From positions 1 through 35,941 of IMG/VR virus record IMGVR_UViG_3300017710_000021: 35,941 nt of DNA; one strand, 5' to 3'. The DNA is from a virus. The notes below the pieces were generated by a model. It saw only the letters and a program-made list of their open reading frames with translations. It made no database searches and had not been told where the DNA came from. Within the stretch, counting starts at the first letter, position 1; each line of letters opens with the position of its first letter. Of this stretch, positions 9,157 through 17,896 are shown one piece after another. The translations under genes were made by a program, and so were the position numbers.

Positions 9157-10426
9157 AGAGATACTACGTAAAGTAGGTCTTAACGGTAAAATATTAAAAG
9201 AGTATTCATTAGGTAGATTATTAACTAATGGAGATGCTACTCATTCAACAGTTATATTAGGAGATGTAAGCAGATACTTAGAAAAGAAAAAAATACCTAT
9301 AGATTTAATTGGAGAAATTCAAGAAGCATTAATTTTTGAATTAAAGAGTATGGTTCCTGAGTCTCAGATGTTTAAAAGTATACTTAGAGGCTCAAAACAA
9401 ATAGGGGAAAGAGTTATAGATTTTCAAAACGCATTTAACAATTTAGTGAAGGCACACCTAAGAATGCCTTTATCTATGGATACAGTTAAAACATTAGAAG
9501 AAGGAACAAACAATCTTGAAAGGCTTTTTGACGAATTAAAAGAGATTAGAGAACCTGGTATGTATGGTATAAAAGACTCTGTTAATGAATTTGACGATTT
9601 TCAAATAGGCATATTTGATAGTACCTTTGATAGCAATACAAACTTTGAAGATTATGTAAACACTAAAGTTAAAAACGTTACAGAATATGTTGATGATTTT
9701 GTTATGCCAAAGGGCGTTGGTGGTGTAGATATACAACCTCCAGGCATGGCGTTTATGGGTAGTGAAATACCTAATGAAAAATTAATTACAGGACCGTTTG
9801 ATGACATGATTAAATTTACATCAGCACAAGAATTAAAAGGATTGATAGACCCTGAGTTAGCAGCAAAAGCTGCGAAGATACTAGAGTCAAGTCAAGAGAT
9901 AGGAGAAGCAATAGTTCTCTCTGCAAAGAAGTTTGCTAAAAATGCTTTAAAAGTATCAGGTAAAACTGTAGGAGCATTGGACCCAGGAGATGTAGTCATA
10001 ACTAAATCTATACCTAAATTACTTGCAGGGTTAGGAGTTGGTTCTTTATCTGCAGGTGCTTTAACATTGTATGCAATATACGAAGGAGCTTTACTGCTTT
10101 CAGACGCAGTTAGTGGCTTGCAAGAAGCTAATAAAAAAGCAGGTATAGGTGCAAACAAGAGTGAAGATTTTACAGGCTATTCTTTTACTGGTGGTCAAAC
10201 AATAGACGGTAGAGATGTTGCTTATCAACAAGCAGACTTTAGTAGTTATGGTAAAGATTTTTGGCAAGGCTTTACAGAAGACTCTGTATCTGATAAGTAT
10301 TCACTTAGTTATAAATTAAGTAAAGAAATACATAACAGTTTATTTGGTAGTGTCTATGGTACAATAGCTGAAACACCTAAGACACCTGTTGGTGCAAGTG
10401 GTGGAGGAAGAGTAAGAATTTTATAA
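9146..10426 (+). CDS. putative internal virion protein with a membrane segment
   Basis: A 426-aa protein whose start overlaps the end of the lysozyme-like gene by 11 nt. The first two-thirds are helical and charged. A hydrophobic stretch near residues 290-315 (LLAGLGVGSLSAGALTLYAI) could insert in a membrane. The end is Gly-rich and basic (GASGGGRVRIL). A single membrane-active helix in a protein of this cluster fits a role in the DNA-ejection channel. No family is recognised, and the assignment rests on position and hydropathy. Confidence 0.65.
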   Translation: MTPEEILRKVGLNGKILKEYSLGRLLTNGDATHSTVILGDVSRYLEKKKIPIDLIGEIQEALIFELKSMVPESQMFKSILRGSKQIGERVIDFQNAFNNLVKAHLRMPLSMDTVKTLEEGTNNLERLFDELKEIREPGMYGIKDSVNEFDDFQIGIFDSTFDSNTNFEDYVNTKVKNVTEYVDDFVMPKGVGGVDIQPPGMAFMGSEIPNEKLITGPFDDMIKFTSAQELKGLIDPELAAKAAKILESSQEIGEAIVLSAKKFAKNALKVSGKTVGALDPGDVVITKSIPKLLAGLGVGSLSAGALTLYAIYEGALLLSDAVSGLQEANKKAGIGANKSEDFTGYSFTGGQTIDGRDVAYQQADFSSYGKDFWQGFTEDSVSDKYSLSYKLSKEIHNSLFGSVYGTIAETPKTPVGASGGGRVRIL

Positions 10427-12216
10427 TGGCGAACGCACAAGAACGTAACTTATTAGTACAGCTAATCAATGGACTTATTGATAAGGATACCTATGAAAGT
10501 GAAGTAGCAAAACTTAGACCTGTTGAAACAACACCAGAAGAAGTTGCACAAAATCCTTTTAAATATACAGTACCTGGTCAAGGGTATCTTACATTAGAAG
10601 CTATTGAACAAGAACAACGAGACAAGTTGGTTACAAGTCTAGAACAAAATGATGGTGTTATAGATGTATCTGATGCTAGAAAAGCACAAGCAGAAGCAAA
10701 ACAAAAGATAGATTATCTTGTTTCTGATGAGTACCAAGAAGATTTAGAAAACTACAGAATGGACCAACTTAAAGAAGAAACAACAGAAACTGAAGGTATG
10801 CCACGTATAGACAAATTTAGAGCTATCAATGCTACCAATAAAACTTTAGAAGACGCAGCAGAAAAAGCTAAAGAAACTATAGAACAAAGAGCTACTGGCA
10901 CAGTACCTGAAACAACAACAACTGAATCTACAAATGTTGAAGACCCAGTAATTGTAGAAGACCCAGTAATTGTAGAAGACCCAGTAATTGTAGAAACTGT
11001 AGTAGTAGAAGATGACACATTATTTGGTAGATTAGGTGGACAGATATGGAATGTTGGTGGACAAAAATATGTAGCATTTGATATACCACAAACAGGTTTG
11101 TCTATGGCATATACTGCAACAGACGAACAGATAAATAACTTTTTTACTGTAGATAAACCACAAGAACAAACAATAGATTTAAACTCTGAGAAATGGAATA
11201 GTACATTTCAATCAGGAAACATTGTAGAAGTAGATATTAATAACATGGAAGCTACAGGAGTACAAGATGCACCAGGTGGTTTCTTTGAGCAGATAGCTTC
11301 TAACTTTGACAAAGTAAAAGAAGTAAGACCATGGATGGAAGATGATGAGATGTATTCACTATGGCTAGAAAGTATTGTTGAGAATAGAGAGATAGCAGAT
11401 TTTGAATGGGAAGGTACAGAGTGGTGGCAGACACACACTCAAGAAGAAAGAAGTTGGTTACTGCTTTCACAAGATAAAGATTTATCTAAGTTACCTGCAG
11501 ATGCTGAAGCATTACTAAAGAACAATCGTATAAAAGCAAGAGAAACTCTTAGACAGAATGGCGTTAGTAATCCTGACCAAGTTACATTTAATGGAGAAAC
11601 ATTAACACAATGGTTTGGTAATAAACTAACTACAGGTACCTGGACAGAACTAACATGGTTAAATCAAGCTAAAGCATTAGGAGACCCGTTATCAGGAATA
11701 CAAAGAGAAGATGCTTTGACATCTTGGTTAGAAGGTTCTGAAGCACAACCTACAGAAACACAAGCAGGATATGCAACAGCACAGGCATTAACAGAAGAAT
11801 GGCTAGGACCTTTGTATGGTACCTTTGAACAAGCAGATATCGATAAATACGCAGGTATAATTCGTAACGCTGAAAGTCCAGAAGTAGGTGCTCAACAAGT
11901 TAGAGACAGTTTAAAGAACATCAGGAAAGTATTATTTAGTACTGATGTTTATGATGAGAACTTAACTTATGAAGAAATAGCACAGCCTTGGAGAAACTTT
12001 TCTTTTCAATTACTTGGAGAAAGAGTAGATGAGAAAAGTACAGATTGGATAGAAGTATTAAACGCTAATGACCAGGCGAAAGCAACACAAGTACTTACAA
12101 CACATGGACTTAACAATGGTAACAAAACTATAATGGATAAAGTTACAGATGACGTAGGTTCTTTTTTAGGAACAGGACCACAAACTAGAGGCATAGTGAG
12201 AGGACAACCAACATAA
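10426..12216 (+). CDS. putative internal virion protein with Thr linker and VIVEDP repeats
   Basis: A 596-aa acidic protein. The N-terminal 150 residues are helical. A Thr-rich linker (ETTTTEST) is followed by three exact copies of an 18-bp repeat giving the hexapeptide EDPVIV. Then comes a Trp-rich globular region (EWEGTEWWQTHTQEERSW) and a C-terminal helical domain. The C-terminal part (AQPWRNFSF ... ATQVLTTHGLNNG) is of a kind I associate with large structural proteins of marine phages, but I cannot name the family. It is joined by TAATG to both neighbours. It is probably a virion protein of the pre-capsid cluster. Confidence 0.7.
   Translation: MANAQERNLLVQLINGLIDKDTYESEVAKLRPVETTPEEVAQNPFKYTVPGQGYLTLEAIEQEQRDKLVTSLEQNDGVIDVSDARKAQAEAKQKIDYLVSDEYQEDLENYRMDQLKEETTETEGMPRIDKFRAINATNKTLEDAAEKAKETIEQRATGTVPETTTTESTNVEDPVIVEDPVIVEDPVIVETVVVEDDTLFGRLGGQIWNVGGQKYVAFDIPQTGLSMAYTATDEQINNFFTVDKPQEQTIDLNSEKWNSTFQSGNIVEVDINNMEATGVQDAPGGFFEQIASNFDKVKEVRPWMEDDEMYSLWLESIVENREIADFEWEGTEWWQTHTQEERSWLLLSQDKDLSKLPADAEALLKNNRIKARETLRQNGVSNPDQVTFNGETLTQWFGNKLTTGTWTELTWLNQAKALGDPLSGIQREDALTSWLEGSEAQPTETQAGYATAQALTEEWLGPLYGTFEQADIDKYAGIIRNAESPEVGAQQVRDSLKNIRKVLFSTDVYDENLTYEEIAQPWRNFSFQLLGERVDEKSTDWIEVLNANDQAKATQVLTTHGLNNGNKTIMDKVTDDVGSFLGTGPQTRGIVRGQPT
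10939..10992 (+). repeat. 18-bp tandem repeat, 3 perfect copies
   Basis: Three identical 18-bp units lie at 10939-10956, 10957-10974 and 10975-10992, in frame inside the 596-aa gene, each coding for EDPVIV. They form an acidic/hydrophobic spacer just after a Thr-rich linker. Perfect identity at the DNA level points to recent expansion by slippage. Confidence 0.95.
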
Positions 12217-13076
12217 TGGCAACACTATCATCATCAGCTAGAGCATTAATTATCTCTGAAGCTAAAGCAAAATTTGGTCCAAACTTTTCAGACGCACTGT
12301 TGTCAATATACATTGACGCATATATAGATAGTGGTAATGATGGTACAGAAGCAGGTAATGTTATGAGACAAAGCACTGCGTATGCAGATGCCTTTCCTGG
12401 AAACTTAAATCCTGACGGTATAAGTGTTAAGTTTTCTGAAAGTGAATACTTACAGATAGTAGATTCTTATAAAAGAAAAGTAGAAAGTCTTGGCGTTAAT
12501 GCTGAACTTATTATTACTAATGACAGAATAGAAACATTAATAGAGAATGTAGTTTCTCCTCAAGAGTTTGGGGAAAGAGTACAGTCTATATATCAGAATG
12601 TTCTAACTGCTTTGCCAGAAGTAAAAGAATATTATCAATTAAATTTTGGACAAGAATTGACAGACGCAGAGATTATAGCTAGTGCTATTGACCCTAACAT
12701 AAGTCAACAACTAGCATCTGGTGCAATAGATGCAGCTTCAGTTGTATCGCAGAATATTGTCAGAGGACAGATAGGTGGTCTTGCTGCAGCAGAAGGTGTC
12801 AGTTTATCTTTGACTCAAGCTGAATCATTAAGACAGCAAGGACTAACTGCACAAACAGCTAGACAATCTTTTAGACAAGCAGGAGAAATACAATCTTTAG
12901 CAGAACAACAAGGTAGAACTTCAGATGTTGTAGATATAGTTGGTGGATTAAGTGGAGACCCTGACGAACAAAAAAGAATACAAAGAATATTAGGACAACA
13001 AGCAGGTCTATCATCAGCACAAGCAGGTGCCGTAAGAAGTCAAACAGGACAGTACACAGGTTTAGAAGAAATATAA
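12216..13076 (+). CDS. putative virion structural protein
   Basis: A 286-aa protein, helical and Gln/Ala-rich, with repeated coiled-coil-like segments in the C-terminal half (SLRQQGLTAQTARQSFRQAG). The middle contains YYQLNFGQELTDAEIIASAI followed by DPNISQQL, a segment type I have seen in structural proteins of diverse marine phages, though I cannot give a family name. It is coupled by TAATG to the 596-aa gene and is the last gene before the non-coding leader of the capsid genes. The stop at 13074-13076 ends the pre-capsid operon. Confidence 0.7.
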   Translation: MATLSSSARALIISEAKAKFGPNFSDALLSIYIDAYIDSGNDGTEAGNVMRQSTAYADAFPGNLNPDGISVKFSESEYLQIVDSYKRKVESLGVNAELIITNDRIETLIENVVSPQEFGERVQSIYQNVLTALPEVKEYYQLNFGQELTDAEIIASAIDPNISQQLASGAIDAASVVSQNIVRGQIGGLAAAEGVSLSLTQAESLRQQGLTAQTARQSFRQAGEIQSLAEQQGRTSDVVDIVGGLSGDPDEQKRIQRILGQQAGLSSAQAGAVRSQTGQYTGLEEI

Positions 13077-13280
13077 ATCTAAACTATACATTTATATAAT
13101 TCTGTTATAATTATCCTTGACCCTGTACTAAGGTCTGGGGGTTAAACTTGACCTAGATATACGAATACGGTCTTGATGCCTACTAACAAGACCTGCCAAA
13201 TAAAAAAAGTAGTGTAAAAAAAACAGAGGCAACCTAATAACCTCTCGCAAAAAAAACATTAGAGAAACGGACAAGTAAAT
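13077..13280 (+). promoter_or_regulatory. non-coding leader of the scaffold/capsid genes
   Basis: About 204 nt without an ORF, the longest gap on the plus strand. It contains an extended -10 promoter candidate, TGTTATAAT (13103-13111). It also has two clean hairpins, each with an 11-nt loop: GGTCTTG / CAAGACC (13169-13175 with 13187-13193) and AGAGG / CCTCT (13225-13229 with 13241-13245). A-rich runs lie between and after them. No ribosome binding site of AGGAG type precedes the next start. The likely role is a promoter plus structured 5' leader for strong expression of scaffold and capsid. Confidence 0.55.
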
Positions 13281-13739
13281 ATGACAGAAGAACAAGAGTT
13301 AAACTCTGAAGCTAATGGAGATAAGAATTGGAAAGCGATTCGAGAGGAAAATAAATCTCTCAAAGATGAGCTAGAAGGTTTTAAGGCACAAGCCAAAGTT
13401 TCTGTATTTAAAGATGCAGGACTAGATACTACAACTGGTATCGGTAAGGCTATAAGCCAGGTGTATAGTGGAGACATAAATGTCGAAGCAATACAATCTT
13501 TTGCAGCAGAAGAATACGGAGTTGATTTAAACACTAATGTTGGGCAACAAGACGGTATTCGTGAACAAGTTCAAGAGAGCCAAAACAAGTTAAACAATAT
13601 TAATAAAAACTCTGTAGTCGACAGCTTCAGTAATGACGACCTAATGGAAGCCATTGCTAAAACAGAAGCGACTGGCAGCGTAAGAGACTCTATGCGTCTA
13701 AAACTTGCAGCCCAAGAAGAAGCAAAAAAGAACGACTAA
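13281..13739 (+). CDS. capsid scaffolding protein
   Basis: A 152-aa highly charged protein directly upstream of the major capsid gene, the usual place for a scaffold. Residues about 14-40 form a coiled coil (NWKAIREENKSLKDELEGF). This is followed by a small conserved-looking segment (VFKDAGLDTTTGIGKAI) common in short phage scaffolds, and an acidic/basic alternating C-terminus ending AQEEAKKND, suitable for binding the inner capsid surface. Identification rests on composition, coiled coil and gene order. The scaffold would organise coat subunits during prohead assembly and then leave the head. Confidence 0.7.
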   Translation: MTEEQELNSEANGDKNWKAIREENKSLKDELEGFKAQAKVSVFKDAGLDTTTGIGKAISQVYSGDINVEAIQSFAAEEYGVDLNTNVGQQDGIREQVQESQNKLNNINKNSVVDSFSNDDLMEAIAKTEATGSVRDSMRLKLAAQEEAKKND

Positions 13740-13802
13740 TAGTAGCTTTTACTTCTTCTTAATAATAAAAGTAATAGATAATTTATACAGGAGAAGATTA
13801 AT

Positions 13803-14924
13803 ATGGGAGCAATATCCCTAACAAACAGTAGCATTTATGCTCAAAACATTAACAACTTCACTGGCGAATTGTTTAAAGTTGGTGGTCAAAGAACACCTTT
13901 TCTATCAGCCGTTGGTGGTTTAAACGGAGGAACTGCAATACAGTCAACCTTCTTTCAAATCCAAGCAGCTGATAATGCGACAGTATCTTCAGAACCTACT
14001 AAAGGTCAAGAAGGTGCAGCTCCAACAGAATACCTAGGTCGTGATAGAGTAGCTTATACTTTCACAACACAAGTATTCCATAAGGGTGTACAAATGACTT
14101 ACACAGCTTTGGCAAGTTACATGAACCAAAACCCATTTGACTTATCTGCAAACATTGCGAACTCTTCAGACGGAGACGGAACAACAACAGCAGGAGACAA
14201 ACTTGGACTTTTTGGTGGTAATCCAGTGACTGACGAATTCGCTAATCAATTAGAATTAGCGTTAGAAAAAGTAGCAAGAGAAGTAGAATGGTTCGCATTT
14301 AACGGAACATTCGCTGATGGTGCAAACACTACTCCAGGTGCAGGAACACGTGAAATGCGTGGTCTTAAACAATGGATTGGTTTAAATGCAAATGCTAACA
14401 ATACAGTAGCTCCAACATACGTTGGTGGTAACATTCATTATTGCGATGCTGACGGAGATGCAACTTCAACAGCTCGTGACCTTACATGGGATGCTATCGC
14501 TGATGGTATGAAACGTCTTTATGACGCTCATGCCCCAATGAAGCAACCTGTATTGGTAGTTACACCAAAGCAATTACTAGCTCTTAACAAAGAATTAGCT
14601 AAAGGAACCATAGGGTTGGCTGCAGCTATTCTTCCAAGAGATAGAAACATTGCAGGTGTCGACATTGATACCGTTGTTACACCATTCGGTTCTATTGGTA
14701 TGATGGTCATTGACCCTAATATCATGCCTTCAGGAACAGCTTACATCTTAGACATGGCTTTCATTAAGCCAGTGTTCACAAACATCCCTGGTAAGGGAAC
14801 AGTGTTTGTAAGAGACATTGACCAAGATGCTAACGCAAGAGTTGGTAAAGCAATTTACATGGAGATGGGATTCGATTTCGGACCTCCTTCATATCACTTA
14901 CTATTTGAACAAACAAATAGCTAA
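13803..14924 (+). CDS. major capsid protein (HK97-fold, SU10/DUF5309-like)
   Basis: A 373-aa protein with features of the SU10-type (DUF5309) coat family: an N-terminal segment with TPFLSAVGG (about residues 36-44), then FHKGVQMTY, a long helix ELALEKVAREVEWFAFNG, and REMRGLKQWIG. The start has a good AGGAGA 10 nt upstream. Base composition is richer in C-ending codons than in neighbouring genes, as expected for the most abundant protein. It sits after the scaffold gene and before a possible terminator. It would form the icosahedral shell. The family call is by motif recall; the role as capsid is well supported by context. Confidence 0.8.
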   Translation: MGAISLTNSSIYAQNINNFTGELFKVGGQRTPFLSAVGGLNGGTAIQSTFFQIQAADNATVSSEPTKGQEGAAPTEYLGRDRVAYTFTTQVFHKGVQMTYTALASYMNQNPFDLSANIANSSDGDGTTTAGDKLGLFGGNPVTDEFANQLELALEKVAREVEWFAFNGTFADGANTTPGAGTREMRGLKQWIGLNANANNTVAPTYVGGNIHYCDADGDATSTARDLTWDAIADGMKRLYDAHAPMKQPVLVVTPKQLLALNKELAKGTIGLAAAILPRDRNIAGVDIDTVVTPFGSIGMMVIDPNIMPSGTAYILDMAFIKPVFTNIPGKGTVFVRDIDQDANARVGKAIYMEMGFDFGPPSYHLLFEQTNS

Positions 14925-14941
14925 AGTTAAGATTGGAACTT

Positions 14942-14965
14942 TGGGAGTAGCTCCACCTGCTCCCA
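14942..14965 (+). terminator. possible terminator or attenuator after the capsid gene
   Basis: An inverted repeat TGGGAG (14942-14947) / CTCCCA (14960-14965) with a 12-nt loop, followed by TTGTTCT. It is the most GC-rich hairpin between the capsid gene and the next gene. The U-tract is imperfect, so partial termination is more likely than full. Confidence 0.4.
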
Positions 14966-15007
14966 TTGTTCTGCTATAGTTAGATAAATATATAAGGAAA
15001 AGATTTA

Positions 15008-15346
15008 ATGGCAAATAAATTAGTAGGTGTAACTTACTCTGGTAGTCAAACACAAAGTCCTGGAATACCAACGGATGGAATGTTACTAGCAGGATTCATA
15101 CCTAATTCAGCTTTCAATGGAACATCCGTTACCTTTCAATGGTCGCCAGACCAAGACGGTGGTGGCACATTTATAGATATAAAAGAAACAGATGGTACAG
15201 CAGTAACTTACACAGTAGCTGCTGACAAACTAACAAGAGTTGACCCATCGGGTTGGGTTTTTGCATCAGCAGGTTCTATTAGGTTTGTATCAGGTTCAAC
15301 AGAAGACACATCTTCAGCAATTACAGTATTACTTAGAGACGCTTAG
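15008..15346 (+). CDS. small beta-rich protein, possible head decoration protein
   Basis: A 112-aa protein of alternating Ser/Thr/Val residues with a beta-sandwich look: GTSVTFQWSPDQDGGGTFIDI in the middle and SIRFVSGSTEDTSSAITVLLR at the end. It follows the capsid gene with an AAGGA ribosome binding site (around 14995). Small Ig-like or jelly-roll proteins in this position often decorate the capsid surface. That role is inferred from position and composition; a minor tail protein is also possible. Confidence 0.6.
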   Translation: MANKLVGVTYSGSQTQSPGIPTDGMLLAGFIPNSAFNGTSVTFQWSPDQDGGGTFIDIKETDGTAVTYTVAADKLTRVDPSGWVFASAGSIRFVSGSTEDTSSAITVLLRDA

Positions 15347-15354
15347 GAGCAATT

Positions 15355-15540
15355 ATGGGTATGCTCATAATGCTCAAAGAGGGTAAGAATCAATTTAAAA
15401 TTGATATAGACTCTAAAGGTACCGATGAAATAGAATCATCTATATCTCTTATAGAAGATGAGGCAGAGAAGAGTGGCGAGTTCACAATGGCTACCTTCGG
15501 TATATCTGCTTATGCTAAAGAGATTGAGAGAGGTGCTTAA
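15355..15540 (+). CDS. small hypothetical protein
   Basis: A 61-aa acidic protein with no recognised family. Its start has a good AGGAG (15344-15348) whose bases overlap the stop of the previous gene. Its TAA stop shares a base with the ATG of the connector-like gene (TAATG), so it is translationally coupled to it. It lies among head-completion genes. Confidence 0.6.
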   Translation: MGMLIMLKEGKNQFKIDIDSKGTDEIESSISLIEDEAEKSGEFTMATFGISAYAKEIERGA

Positions 15541-16550
15541 TGAGTGCAAATATAGGAGCGTTAGTAGATAGAGTATTTAGAGAATACTTAGAACCTGCTG
15601 ATGAACTTAATTCATATACAGCAGTAGCTTCAACATTATCATCAAGTGCAACAACGTTATCATTTGACGCATCACTTCTTACACAAGAAGAAGAAGATGT
15701 TATGGATGCAGGAACAATACTAGAGTGCGAACAAGAACTTATGTATTGTACTGGTCTTGATACAGTTAATAACTTTGTTACAGTTGTTAGAGGAGTACGT
15801 GGAACTACAGCAGCAGAACATACTACAGGTAAGATTGTAAAGATTGCTCCTGCGTTTACACGACTAGCTGTATTTAATGCAATCATTGACCAGATTAATA
15901 ATTTATTTCCTACGCTATTCGCAGTAGAAACAAAAACAATGACAGCTTCTACAGGTTATACCTTAGTTGCTGATTACTCTAGTCCTGGCGATGCTAATTA
16001 TTTAGTATCTATACTCAGTGCTATTTCACAATTCACAGATTTTTCAGCAGGTAGCGATACTACAGGAGTTAACTTTGCACCTGTAACTTGTTCACTTGTA
16101 GAGTTACCTAATCCATTTGTATACAATGATGCTGATGGAGTAGAGAGAACAGTAACGTATACAACAGGACCTAGCGTTGTACATGCCGTACAATTCTCAG
16201 GTATATCACAAGGTCATACAGCATACGTAACTTTTAAAAAGAAGTTTATAGAACCAACAGCAGAGTCAACAACTCTAGCAACAGTTGGTTTAGAGAATGA
16301 ATACGAGCCAATTATTATGGCAGGTGTAGCAGCACAGATGATGTCTGGTAGAGATATACCTTCAGCTACGTCACAATATATTACAGAACAAATGTCAATA
16401 TCTGGATACCCTATTGGTTCTAGTAACAGTATTAGAAACTCTTTACTGCAATATCAACAGTTATTATTGAATCAAGCAAGGAAATATCTCAGAGCTAAAT
16501 ATCCTGAATCAGTATCTGTAGATGGTCTGGTTTATGGAATACAGGCATAA
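15540..16550 (+). CDS. putative head-tail connector or tail protein
   Basis: A 336-aa protein. Residues 1-110 contain a beta-rich region with the pattern TILECEQELMYC ... VVRGVRGTTAAEH, which recurs in structural proteins of environmental phages where new DNA-derived or fibre-like elements begin (R-G-x-x-GT-A-x-x-H). A similar SRDIDSKHGTDPTHAAG-like motif is present in the 740-aa fibre gene here. The C-terminal half is helical and ends in a basic segment. Position after capsid and before the tail proteins suits a connector or adaptor. No exact family is assigned. Confidence 0.55.
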   Translation: MSANIGALVDRVFREYLEPADELNSYTAVASTLSSSATTLSFDASLLTQEEEDVMDAGTILECEQELMYCTGLDTVNNFVTVVRGVRGTTAAEHTTGKIVKIAPAFTRLAVFNAIIDQINNLFPTLFAVETKTMTASTGYTLVADYSSPGDANYLVSILSAISQFTDFSAGSDTTGVNFAPVTCSLVELPNPFVYNDADGVERTVTYTTGPSVVHAVQFSGISQGHTAYVTFKKKFIEPTAESTTLATVGLENEYEPIIMAGVAAQMMSGRDIPSATSQYITEQMSISGYPIGSSNSIRNSLLQYQQLLLNQARKYLRAKYPESVSVDGLVYGIQA

Positions 16551-17896
16551 TGCCAAGAATAGCAACACGAGGAGACGTCTCTAATCCAAAAAGAAAAGGA
16601 TACGATTTTCGTATTGATGACTTTTTATTTAGAGCAGCAGTAGGTCCTAACAGACAGATGACTATAGAGTCATCAGATGTTAAAGGACAGGAGATAGATG
16701 TTAGACAAAATGCAGAAGACTTTACAAGAAACTTAGGTCGTATATATTCACGTAATGATTTTTCTGGTGGTAGTAATTTAGATGTAGCACATAGAAGAAA
16801 TGGTGGACCAAATGACATCAATAGATTTTGGGATAGTAAAGGTGTAGAAGTCTTTGGTAAAGATAGAGGAACTTCCTATGATTTACAATTACTACACACT
16901 ACACAGATAACAGCTAGTACAGCTTTTTCATCTACAGATGATGACAATGCTTTAGCTATAGTTGGTACAACTGTTTACATTTCAGATGATAACGTGTTAC
17001 AAAAATCTACAGATGGTGGAGATACATTTTCTACTGTCACAACAGGTTTGACTGCAGGTTATCACATAAAAGGATTAGCTGCACATGGAGATTTATTATA
17101 CATAACTGCGAACAATGGTTCTGCAGGAGAAATAGAAAAACTTACAAGTGGTGGAACATCCTCACAAGAAATGTCTGCAGCTATATACGATAAGATATTT
17201 TCAGTTAAAGGAAAGTTTTTAGTAACTATTGGTAATGCAATACATCAATACGATGGTGCTTCAACTGTAAGTTCGGCAATAATTACTTTACCTTCAGGAC
17301 AAACATTTACTGATGTAGCAGATGTTGGTGCCGTAGTATTAGCTACAGCAACTGACGGAAGAATATATGCAATAAAAGATGTAACAGGAACACTAACTGC
17401 TAATGGACAAACTGAGTTATCTAGTAATGAGATACCTACTTGTGTTGCAGAAGTACAAGGAGAAATTTTTTACGGAACAAAAGAAGTACAGACTTCAGCA
17501 TCTAAAGTAGTAGGAAGATTATATAGAGCATCACTTACTGTAGCTAACGACTTATATGTATTAGCTAATCAACAATTAATTAAAGAATGGAACATAGATT
17601 CTGTAACTGCACAACCTATGTTTTTGTTTACAACCAGGGATTCTGTCTATACAGGTATTAAAGAATCATCAAGCGAATCGTATTTGTGGAGATACTATTT
17701 ACCTACTGCAGGTATAGCTAGAGACCTTGAGTTTGAGGCAGGAGGATTAATAAAAGGTATTAATAAAGTAAATGAAAAATTAATAGCAATAGTTACTGGT
17801 AGTGGCTTTTACAAAGAGACTTCAAACTTTTTGACAGAAGGTTATTTAATATCAGCAGCAGCAGATTTCTTTACAGCAGAAAAAAACAATTTGTAG
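16550..17896 (+). CDS. tail protein, N-terminal part (beta-propeller-like), ends at a -1 frameshift site
   Basis: A 448-aa reading frame. A basic N-terminus (GDVSNPKRKGYDFRIDDFLF) is followed by repeated beta blades of the type ALAIVGTTVYISDDN, LYITANNG and ILATATDGRIYAI, suggesting a propeller. Such proteins form the nozzle or tail tube end of short-tailed phages; that function is inferred. The frame ends at TAG 17894-17896, nine bases after a heptamer A AAA AAC at 17881-17887 whose last two triplets are in frame. The -1 frame continues the protein without a break in sense (FFTAEK-KQFVEAQIE). Either ribosomes slip here or one A has been lost from an 8-A run. Confidence 0.75.
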   Translation: MPRIATRGDVSNPKRKGYDFRIDDFLFRAAVGPNRQMTIESSDVKGQEIDVRQNAEDFTRNLGRIYSRNDFSGGSNLDVAHRRNGGPNDINRFWDSKGVEVFGKDRGTSYDLQLLHTTQITASTAFSSTDDDNALAIVGTTVYISDDNVLQKSTDGGDTFSTVTTGLTAGYHIKGLAAHGDLLYITANNGSAGEIEKLTSGGTSSQEMSAAIYDKIFSVKGKFLVTIGNAIHQYDGASTVSSAIITLPSGQTFTDVADVGAVVLATATDGRIYAIKDVTGTLTANGQTELSSNEIPTCVAEVQGEIFYGTKEVQTSASKVVGRLYRASLTVANDLYVLANQQLIKEWNIDSVTAQPMFLFTTRDSVYTGIKESSSESYLWRYYLPTAGIARDLEFEAGGLIKGINKVNEKLIAIVTGSGFYKETSNFLTEGYLISAAADFFTAEKNNL

